DNA from: Bifidobacterium breve
GTDB taxonomy: Bacteria; Actinomycetota; Actinomycetes; Nanopelagicales; Nanopelagicaceae
DNA length: 64,000 nt
NCBI GenBank assembly: GCA_945881945.1
Contig: CAMCVO010000002.1
Location: 1 to 64,000, forward strand
Direction of reading: 5' to 3'
Positions within the stretch are counted from its first letter, which is position 1. Each line of letters starts with the position of its first letter. Made by a program: the position numbers and the translations under genes. Below are positions 58,033 through 64,000 of the stretch, one piece after another. The notes under the pieces were generated by a model. That model made no database searches. It was not told the origin of the DNA and was given only the letters and a program-made list of their open reading frames with translations.

Positions 58033-58815
58033 ATGAGGCCGATATTGGAGTTATCAAATATCAGCGTCCAGCGAGGCGATCGGATAATACTCGGGCCTAT
58101 GGATTGGCAAGTTCTAGAAGGTCAGCGTTGGGTCATTCTGGGACCCAACGGAGCTGGTAAAACCACGTTGCTGCAGGTTTGTTCTTCATTAATCCATCCA
58201 ACATCAGGTGAAGTAAAGATTCTTGGTCAAACCCTTGGAAAGACTGATGTTTTTGAATTACGAACTCGAATAGGTTTGACCTCATCAAAACTAGTGGAGC
58301 AACTTCCTGGTGATGAATTGGTAATTGATGTTGTTCTAACAGCGGCGTATGCAATGTTGGGCCGGTGGCAGGAAAAATACGATCTATGGGATGAATCTAG
58401 AGCCATGGCATTACTGACTGCCCTTGGGGTAAGAGAATTGGGGGGTAGAGAATTTGGCAGCTTAAGTGATGGCGAGAAGAAGCGAGTACAAATCGCACGT
58501 TCCCTGATGGCAGATCCAGAATTACTACTGCTAGATGAACCCGCATCCTCATTAGATTTAGGTGGGCGAGAAGATCTATTAAAACGAATTGAAACATTCG
58601 CTAGTGATTCACTAGCCCCAGCAACTGTGATAGTTACCCATCACATCGAGGAGATACCTTCAGGAACTACCCATGCTTTGCTTCTGAAAGAAGGCAGAGC
58701 AATTGCTCAGGGAGTTATTGAATCAGTAATAAATGATGTGAATTTATCTACCGCTTATGGTTTGCCGATTACGGTGCAAAGCCAAGGTGGCCGCTTTTTT
58801 GCCCGTGCAAATTGA
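58033..58815 (+). CDS. ABC transporter-type ATP-binding protein
   Basis: A 260-residue stand-alone ATPase. Walker A GPNGAGKTT (37-45), signature LSDGEKKRVQIARSL, Walker B LLLLDEPASSLD and the H-loop VTHHIEEIP are all intact. No permease or binding-protein gene is adjacent, so the substrate is unknown. Mycobacteria also keep an ABC ATPase beside serB. The ModF-like character (two-part donors in photorepair-type ATPases) is only a possibility. ung starts inside its end. Confidence 0.87.
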   Translation: MRPILELSNISVQRGDRIILGPMDWQVLEGQRWVILGPNGAGKTTLLQVCSSLIHPTSGEVKILGQTLGKTDVFELRTRIGLTSSKLVEQLPGDELVIDVVLTAAYAMLGRWQEKYDLWDESRAMALLTALGVRELGGREFGSLSDGEKKRVQIARSLMADPELLLLDEPASSLDLGGREDLLKRIETFASDSLAPATVIVTHHIEEIPSGTTHALLLKEGRAIAQGVIESVINDVNLSTAYGLPITVQSQGGRFFARAN

Positions 58816-59437
58816 TCTAAATTCTCTGCTACCAGAGCAGTGGCAGAGTTTGATTGATACATCCTCACTAAATCAAATATCTCAGAATCTAACAGGAGAT
58901 TTTCTTCCACAAAGATCAAACATCTTCAAAGCTTTTGAATGCGACCCAGATTCGATCAAAATTATCATTTTGGGGCAGGATCCCTACCCAAATTCAGCGC
59001 ATGCGATGGGTTTAGCCTTTTCAGTACCCGACACTATGACCACATTGCCTTCTTCACTGAAGAATATCTTCCTTGAATTGAAATCAGATTTAGGGATAGA
59101 GAGAAGAAATGGTGATTTGTCAGATTGGGCTACGCAAGGTGTATTTCTGCTAAATACTTGTCTTACTGTTCTTCCCAATGATCCGTTGGCACACACAAAA
59201 ATAGGCTGGCAACAATTCACTGAATCTATAATCGCTCACCTAAGCAAACGTGAAGTAATTGGTATTTTGTGGGGTAACCATGCGCAGAAAATGAATCACT
59301 ATTTTGCTCAAGAGGATTTATTCACCTCTGTACATCCAAGTCCTTTATCGGCTTATCGAGGATTTTTCGGATCAAAACCTTTTAGTAAGAGCAATAATAG
59401 ATTAATTGAAAAAGGATTATCACCTATTAAATGGTAA
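58805..59437 (+). CDS. ung: Uracil-DNA glycosylase
   Basis: Removes uracil from DNA. The 210 residues include the water-activating Asp in ILGQDPYPNSAHAMGLAFS and the DNA loop VHPSPLSAYRGFFGSKPFS. I choose GTG 58805 (QIDLNSLLPEQW); an ATG at 58757 would lie within the ABC gene. Length is near the usual 220. A strong terminator follows. Confidence 0.93.
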   Translation: MQIDLNSLLPEQWQSLIDTSSLNQISQNLTGDFLPQRSNIFKAFECDPDSIKIIILGQDPYPNSAHAMGLAFSVPDTMTTLPSSLKNIFLELKSDLGIERRNGDLSDWATQGVFLLNTCLTVLPNDPLAHTKIGWQQFTESIIAHLSKREVIGILWGNHAQKMNHYFAQEDLFTSVHPSPLSAYRGFFGSKPFSKSNNRLIEKGLSPIKW

Positions 59438-59438
59438 A

Positions 59439-59469
59439 GGGGGCGAACCTTTCGGTTCGCCCCCTTTTT
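59439..59469. terminator. Bidirectional intrinsic terminator between ung and the purine permease
   Basis: GGGGGCGAACC (59439-59449), loop TTTC, GGTTCGCCCCC (59454-59464), then five T. The stem is 11 bp and perfect. AAA precedes it on the plus strand, so it can also end the minus-strand permease transcript. It is the only textbook terminator I found. Confidence 0.93.
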
Positions 59470-59478
59470 GATAACAAC

Positions 59479-60915
59479 TTATGCAGTCCAGATATTGATT
59501 GGAGATTGCAAGAAGTAAACCATGAACAATCCGGCAACGATCCACATCAAAGGACTGACCTCTTTTGTGCGACCTTGGAATAATCGGATTACTACATAAG
59601 AAACAAATCCTGCGCCGATACCTACAGAAATATTGTAAGTGAATGGCATCAGAATAATTGTTAAGAATGCAGGTATTGCAATACCTAGATCATCCCAATC
59701 GATTCCTTTGATTTGAGTCATCATCAAGAATCCAACAATGATCAGAGCTGGAGTTGCAGCCTCATAAGGAATAACTGCAACAAGTGGAGCTAGGAAGGTT
59801 GTAAGCAGGAATAGCACACCAGTTACAACTGATGCTAAACCTGTTCGAGCACCTTCGCCAACACCTGATGCTGATTCAATATAAGAGGTGTTTGAAGAAA
59901 CAGAACCAGCACCACCTGCAGCTGCTGCGATTGAGTCAACAAGTAAAATGCGGTTAGCACCTTCAACATTGCCATCTCTATCAACTAGCCCAGCCTGCTT
60001 GCCAATTGCTGTCATTGTTCCCATAGTGTCAAAGAAGTCTGCTAGTAATAGAGTGAAAACTAGAAGAACAGCAGCTACTAATGAGATTCGATCAAATCCA
60101 CCCAATAGATTGAAGTCACCCAGGATTCCAAAATCTGGTGTTGCAGCAACTGTTTCTGGCATCGCTGGCACATTTAAATTCCAACCCTTTGGATTTACAG
60201 CGCCAGTAGCACCATTAAACAATGGTCCGATCTTGAAAGCTGATTCAACTGCGATAGCAACGGCAGTTGCAGCAACAATTCCGATCAAGATTGCAGCTTT
60301 AACCTTCTTAACGGTAAGAGCAATTGTTAGGAAAAGACCAAAGGCAAAGACAATTACTGGCCATCCAACAAGATTTCCGTTATCACCAAGTGTTACCGGC
60401 ACAGGTCCAGTTCCAGTTCGGCGAACAAATCCTGCGTCTACAAGTCCGATAAGTGCAATAAAGAGACCGATACCAACTGATATCGCAATCTTTAGTTGTG
60501 TAGGTACAGCCCTAAATACCGCAGTGCGGAATCCGGTAAGTACCAAAATTAGAATTATTAAGCCTTCAAGGACTACAAGTCCCATGGCATCTGCCCAGGT
60601 CATTTTCGAGGCGATACCAACGGCAACGAAGGTGTTTAAACCTAATCCAGTTGCAATGGCTAATGGAAAGTTAGCGACTAAGCCCATCAAGATGGTCATA
60701 ACGCCGGCAATGAGTGCGGTAGCAGCTGCAACTAATGCAAGATTAGGAGCATCGCCTCCGCCAATATATTTTCCATCAGCATCTTTTGCTAAACCGATGA
60801 TGAGTGGATTGAGCGCAACTATGTAGGCCATTGTGAAGAATGTGACGATGCCGCCACGAACCTCTTGAGCTACGGTTGAGCCACGCTGACTGATTTTAAA
60901 GAAACTATCAAGCAT
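59479..60915 (-). CDS. NCS2/AzgA-family purine (adenine/guanine/hypoxanthine) permease
   Basis: A 478-residue membrane protein of about 12-14 helices. The family segments are EVRGGIVTFFTMAYIVALNP at the start, ATGLGLNTFVAVG, and LLADFFDTMGTMTAIGKQAG, which place it in the purine branch rather than uracil or xanthine. It brings nucleobases into the cell by proton symport (family knowledge), matching a salvage strategy. AGAAGGG precedes ATG, and the 92-base leader contains two possible stem-loops. It ends at a strong shared terminator. Confidence 0.9.
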   Translation of the reverse strand: MLDSFFKISQRGSTVAQEVRGGIVTFFTMAYIVALNPLIIGLAKDADGKYIGGGDAPNLALVAAATALIAGVMTILMGLVANFPLAIATGLGLNTFVAVGIASKMTWADAMGLVVLEGLIILILVLTGFRTAVFRAVPTQLKIAISVGIGLFIALIGLVDAGFVRRTGTGPVPVTLGDNGNLVGWPVIVFAFGLFLTIALTVKKVKAAILIGIVAATAVAIAVESAFKIGPLFNGATGAVNPKGWNLNVPAMPETVAATPDFGILGDFNLLGGFDRISLVAAVLLVFTLLLADFFDTMGTMTAIGKQAGLVDRDGNVEGANRILLVDSIAAAAGGAGSVSSNTSYIESASGVGEGARTGLASVVTGVLFLLTTFLAPLVAVIPYEAATPALIIVGFLMMTQIKGIDWDDLGIAIPAFLTIILMPFTYNISVGIGAGFVSYVVIRLFQGRTKEVSPLMWIVAGLFMVYFLQSPINIWTA

Positions 60916-60937
60916 GGAATAGACCCTTCTGTTTTTT

Positions 60938-60995
60938 TAACATGGTGTTTTCGACATGTTGTCAGATTCGGTCCGACAAACCGAGGGGAGTAGTT
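60938..60995 (-). promoter_or_regulatory. Structured leader of the purine permease gene
   Basis: On the minus strand TCGGT and ACCGA (7-base loop) form one stem, and AACATG and CATGTT (10-base loop) a second, ending about 22 bases before the start codon. I do not recognise a purine riboswitch core. They may be operator half-sites or RNA hairpins. Confidence 0.3.
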
Positions 60996-61007
60996 GAACT
61001 CTATTTG

Positions 61008-61715
61008 TTACTTTGAGGTAAGCCTGCCCAAGACACCCAGGGAGATTGCAACAGATTGACCAATAAATAGAGCAAAGAGGGCAGTGCCCACGCCTAAAGA
61101 GCCGCCAAGTAAGGCACCGGTGGTTAGAGCCAACACCTCAATTCCAAGGCGAACTCGCCCTACCCGTACTCCAGTTCTGTAATGCAAACCTGTCATCAAG
61201 CCATCTCGAGGGCCGGTACCTAATCCGCATGTGATGTAGAGAGCCGAACCGATTCCAACTAAAAGTATTCCAAACAATACGTAGAAAAGCTTAAGAGATA
61301 TGTTTTCTACTTCAGGAATTATCAGCAATCCAAGTTCGATAGCAACAGCTATAACAACTATATTTGCAAGTGTTCCAAAACCAGGTTTTTGCCTAAGTGG
61401 AATCCAAAAAAACAAAACAACTAGGGAAACAAAAAAAGTGGCCTGGCCGATATTCAAATTTGAATTTAATGATATGCCTTCTGATAAAACTACCCAGGGA
61501 GAGTTGCCAAGAGAGGTGACCACCAGAAAAGCTTCGCCAATACCAAATACAGTCAATCCAAAAATTAAAAGGAGGAATCGTTGCAAACTCTGATTTCCAT
61601 TAGTCAGCCCCCAGGTTGATTCAGCTCGCCAAGAAGTTATCGGTATAGTTCTAGAGGGTTTAAGAAAATTACGTATGATGTATAACCAATTCTCGTTATT
61701 ATTGGTATCACTCAC
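61008..61715 (-). CDS. YczE/YitT-type integral membrane protein
   Basis: A 235-residue protein with about five to six helices. TSLGNSPWVVLSEGIS and CGLGTGPRDGLMTGL are the repeated Gly-rich segments of the YczE family, which are of unknown function. Start is GTG with a TAGAGT box 6 bases upstream, so the 50-residue hydrophilic N-terminus is probably real. It ends 92 bases before the permease gene on the same strand. Confidence 0.8.
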   Translation of the reverse strand: MSDTNNNENWLYIIRNFLKPSRTIPITSWRAESTWGLTNGNQSLQRFLLLIFGLTVFGIGEAFLVVTSLGNSPWVVLSEGISLNSNLNIGQATFFVSLVVLFFWIPLRQKPGFGTLANIVVIAVAIELGLLIIPEVENISLKLFYVLFGILLVGIGSALYITCGLGTGPRDGLMTGLHYRTGVRVGRVRLGIEVLALTTGALLGGSLGVGTALFALFIGQSVAISLGVLGRLTSK

Positions 61716-61721
61716 TGCTAA

Positions 61722-61727
61722 ACTCTA
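61722..61727 (-). promoter_or_regulatory. Leaderless -10 box for the YczE-like gene
   Basis: TAGAGT on the minus strand ends 6 bases before the GTG start at 61715. Confidence 0.48.
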
Positions 61728-61757
61728 TCTTAATTACCCCAAGAAGGATGGTTAATC

Positions 61758-62621
61758 TTGAGTTTTACTTATGAGCAAGCAATAATCATTGGTTTTATTC
61801 AAGGATTAACAGAATTATTCCCAATTTCAAGTCTTGGTCATGCGATTTTAATCCCAGCTTGGATAGGTGGATCGTTCAAGCAATTCATTAGTGAAGAGAA
61901 CGAAGCTTATTTACTGATAACCATCGCAATGCACCTTGCAAGTTCGGTGGCGCTATTTTTGGTGTTTAGGAAACGTTGGATAGGTTTAATCTCTGGTACA
62001 TTCAAAGCAGTAAAAAGTAAGAATTATCAATCAACGCCATTTCGAGTTCTTGGCTATATTGTTATTGCAACAATTCCAGTCGGAATCCTTGGTTTAGTTC
62101 TAGCTGATTACTTTCAAAGTATTTTTGGCAAACCCCAGTATTCAGCCCTTTTCCTTACGATAAATGGATTGATACTGATCACTGCTGAACGCCTTTCGAG
62201 GCGAGATATATTGCATGAACTCCATGACTCTGATGCTGAGATTGATCGACGTGTCAACGCTAAAACAGCCCTTGCAATCGGATTTGGACAGAGTTTGGCT
62301 TTATTTGCTGGGATCAGCAGATTTGGTGTAACCATGAGTGCAGGTTTGATGAGAAAATTGAATCACTCCGTTGCTTCAGATTTTGCCTTCCTTCTATCCT
62401 TGCCAGTGATCTTAGGTGCTTCAGTGGTGAAATTACCTGAGCTATTTACAACCGATACTAAATTGGTGTTGGGACAAATTTTTGTGGGTTCGGTAGTTTC
62501 CTTTATTGCCACATACTTTAGCGTTACCTTTCTTGTTCGATGGTTCAAAACCAAAACTCTTTATCCGTTTGCGATCTACTGTCTTGCTTTTGGCGTAATC
62601 TCATTTGTGAGATTTATCTGA
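61758..62621 (+). CDS. uppP: UppP-family undecaprenyl-diphosphatase, variant motif
   Basis: Recycles undecaprenyl diphosphate for wall synthesis. The 287 residues have QGLTELFPISSLGHA (Gln15, Glu19, His28) and the second motif GFGQSLALFAGISRFGVTMSAG. The consensus PGISRSG here reads AGISRFG: Arg188 is kept, but Pro and the second Ser are replaced. This may be a clade variant with altered activity. TTG start with AGAAGG 10 bases upstream. A more typical paralogue could exist elsewhere in the genome. Confidence 0.83.
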   Translation: MSFTYEQAIIIGFIQGLTELFPISSLGHAILIPAWIGGSFKQFISEENEAYLLITIAMHLASSVALFLVFRKRWIGLISGTFKAVKSKNYQSTPFRVLGYIVIATIPVGILGLVLADYFQSIFGKPQYSALFLTINGLILITAERLSRRDILHELHDSDAEIDRRVNAKTALAIGFGQSLALFAGISRFGVTMSAGLMRKLNHSVASDFAFLLSLPVILGASVVKLPELFTTDTKLVLGQIFVGSVVSFIATYFSVTFLVRWFKTKTLYPFAIYCLAFGVISFVRFI

Positions 62622-63355
62622 TGTTTCCAGGAGCTGGTACGGTAATAAATGTTGCTGCCATAGCGCTGGGGTCTTTAGTAGGAGTGCTAATTGGAAAAAA
62701 ACTAAGCGAAAAATTCAGATTGTTGATCACTGATGTGCTTGGTTGCGTAACTGCAATCTCTGCGGCCGATGCACTTTCTGCTTATTGGGATGAGAGTTTT
62801 ACAAATGCTCTTCCGGCGGGCGGTGCAATAATTGTGGTTGTTTTTTCATTATTAATTGGAGCAATGATTGGTAGCTGGCTCAAGATCGAGGAATCATTGG
62901 AAGTTTTCGGTGGAAAACTAAGAGATAAATTTAGTAAAAAAGATGAGTCAAACTTTGTGGAAGGGTTTGTTTCAGCTTCTTTAGTCTTTGCCATTGGACC
63001 GTTGGCTATTTTAGGAAGTATCTCAGATGGTATGGGAGAGGGGATAGATCAACTAATGCTAAAAAGTACTCTTGATGGCTTTACCTCTATTGCGTTTGCG
63101 GCCTCCCTTGGTTGGGGCGTTGCTCTGTCCAGTTTGCCAGTTGGTATTTATCAGATGTTTTGGACAGGGGTAGGAATAACTCTTGGTGCAGTATTGAGTG
63201 CCTACCAAATTGCGGCGATGACAGCAGTGGGTGGAGTTCTGCTGATCGGCATATCATTGCGTTTGCTTAAAATTAAAGAGATTGCAATCGCTAATTTGCT
63301 CCCAGCGATAGCCTTAGCCCCTGTTATAGCTTTCTTATTGAGTCAATTAAAATAA
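62621..63355 (+). CDS. DUF554 (YqgA-like) membrane protein
   Basis: A 244-residue, six- to seven-helix protein beginning MFPGAGTVINVAAIALGSLV, the family start. The ATG overlaps the uppP stop (TGATG), which decides against the upstream in-frame ATG at 62540. Function is unknown; possibly transport. Convergent with tdk, 14 bases apart. Confidence 0.85.
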   Translation: MFPGAGTVINVAAIALGSLVGVLIGKKLSEKFRLLITDVLGCVTAISAADALSAYWDESFTNALPAGGAIIVVVFSLLIGAMIGSWLKIEESLEVFGGKLRDKFSKKDESNFVEGFVSASLVFAIGPLAILGSISDGMGEGIDQLMLKSTLDGFTSIAFAASLGWGVALSSLPVGIYQMFWTGVGITLGAVLSAYQIAAMTAVGGVLLIGISLRLLKIKEIAIANLLPAIALAPVIAFLLSQLK

Positions 63356-63369
63356 AATTCAAGCTAGTA

Positions 63370-64000
63370 CTAATTATTAAATGGCAGTGATTGTTCTGCT
63401 GCGGGGTTTGATACTCTTGCAGTGACTTTACGCATGTGATGACGCCGACAGAGAACCTCATAAGCAATATTTGTGGATTTACCAACATCGCCCACTACAA
63501 CCTGCTCTCCCTCAGTTACCATCTTGCCATCGACGGTTCGGGCATTATGAGTTGCCCGTTCCCCGCACCAGCAAAGAGCCTCTACCTGCAAGGTTTGAAC
63601 TCGATCAGCTAACTCAACTAAGCGTGCACTGCCTGGGAATAATTTGGTTCTAAAATCAGCAAGGATTCCGAAAGCATAAACATCTATGCCGAGGCCATCA
63701 ACAATCTTGGCGAGTTGTTCAATCTGTATCTCAGAATAGAATTGTGCTTCATCACAAATGATAAAACTTACTTTCCCGCCAATTGACAACCTTTCCACGA
63801 TCAATTTATGTATATCAAGATCTTCATCTACTTCTAATGCATCAATTTGCAAGCCCAGTCGAGATGAAATCAATCCCTTGCCAGCTCTATCTTTACTAGT
63901 GAAAATAACGCCCTCACGACCTCTTGATCGGTGATTATGAGCGGTTTGTAAAGCTAATGTGGATTTTCCACTATCCATAGTTCCGCAGTAGTAAATTAAT
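63370..64000 (-). CDS. tdk: Thymidine kinase (5' end beyond the window)
   Basis: Salvages thymidine to dTMP. The visible part includes the P-loop GTMDSGKST, whose first residues (LIYYCG) are read upstream of the internal ATG at 63978, so that ATG is not the real start. FIICDEAQFY supplies the catalytic acid, LADFRTKLFPGS the lasso start, and CWCG and CRRHH the zinc ligands. This is the small type II enzyme (about 200-210 residues). Only a few N-terminal residues are missing. Confidence 0.93.
   Translation of the reverse strand, partial: LIYYCGTMDSGKSTLALQTAHNHRSRGREGVIFTSKDRAGKGLISSRLGLQIDALEVDEDLDIHKLIVERLSIGGKVSFIICDEAQFYSEIQIEQLAKIVDGLGIDVYAFGILADFRTKLFPGSARLVELADRVQTLQVEALCWCGERATHNARTVDGKMVTEGEQVVVGDVGKSTNIAYEVLCRRHHMRKVTARVSNPAAEQSLPFNN

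Noticed and set aside
59888-60826. Long plus-strand ORF of 312 codons
   Set aside because: It is the shadow of the purine permease gene on the other strand, with Ala/Pro/Thr-rich nonsense composition and no recognisable domain.
60916-61007. Purine riboswitch upstream of the permease
   Set aside because: The leader is too short and lacks the three-way junction core sequences of that class.
1-64000. CRISPR array, prophage, insertion sequence, toxin-antitoxin or defence island
   Set aside because: I read both strands and saw no repeat-spacer pattern, transposase, integrase, phage or toxin-antitoxin gene; apart from 1-2732 the content is core metabolism and information processing.

Overview
The window is a dense chromosomal segment of an actinobacterium with an AT-rich, streamlined genome. 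It carries actinobacterial hallmarks: BldD, an mIHF-type nucleoid protein, the phosphatidylinositol mannoside cluster pgsA-patA-pimA, a helicase-less PriA, DUF349 and DUF948 proteins, and the orders pdxS-pdxT-yebC-ruvCAB-secDF-rel and aroCKBQ-efp-nusB-bldD-pyrR. GC content looks near 40% by eye (not counted). Intergenic gaps are tiny and many starts are GTG or TTG. The best inferred fit is the freshwater acI lineage (Nanopelagicales), but no rRNA marker is present to prove it.

Layout. Bases 1-2732 are accessory: a secreted trypsin-like protease, a 32-residue orphan signal peptide and a secreted metzincin-like protease. Bases 2931-3651 hold a tRNA-Gly/Cys/Val cluster with a cupin gene inserted in it. 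Then come folate branch genes (pabB, pabC), thrS-HIT, a degenerate EF-G-like gene, and the PI/PIM lipid operon (8952-13045). Next are vitamin B6 synthesis (pdxST) with yebC, Holliday junction processing (ruvCAB), Sec export (secDF), stringent response (rel), hisS-aspS, alaS-ruvX-mltG, and the shikimate pathway (aroE, C, K, B, Q) with efp and nusB. A complete UMP pathway follows (pyrR, B, C, carAB, pyrK, D, F), which runs into a fused mIHF-guanylate kinase gene, rpoZ, coaBC, metK and priA. The last part has def-fmt-rsmB-rpe, serB, an ABC ATPase with ung, a purine permease, two membrane proteins, uppP and a thymidine kinase cut by the window edge.

The genes form a few long co-directional operons with 1-15 bp overlaps. 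They are punctuated by single minus-strand genes (EF-G-like, DUF349, bldD, serB) whose stop codons overlap those of the facing gene. Thirteen genes have a TANNNT box 6-8 bases before the start codon, which suggests widespread leaderless transcription. Only one textbook terminator was seen (59439-59469). The pyr operon has a PyrR-binding RNA hairpin next to its ribosome-binding site.

No gene-free stretch exceeds 300 bases; the longest is 2733-2930. I saw no insertion sequence, prophage, CRISPR array or rRNA. Most of the window is conserved housekeeping sequence. The unusual points are the mIHF-Gmk fusion with a possible internal start, the P-loop-less EF-G-like protein, the cupin gene inside a tRNA cluster, back-to-back overlapping -10 boxes, and two mutually exclusive hairpins at 23872-23909.
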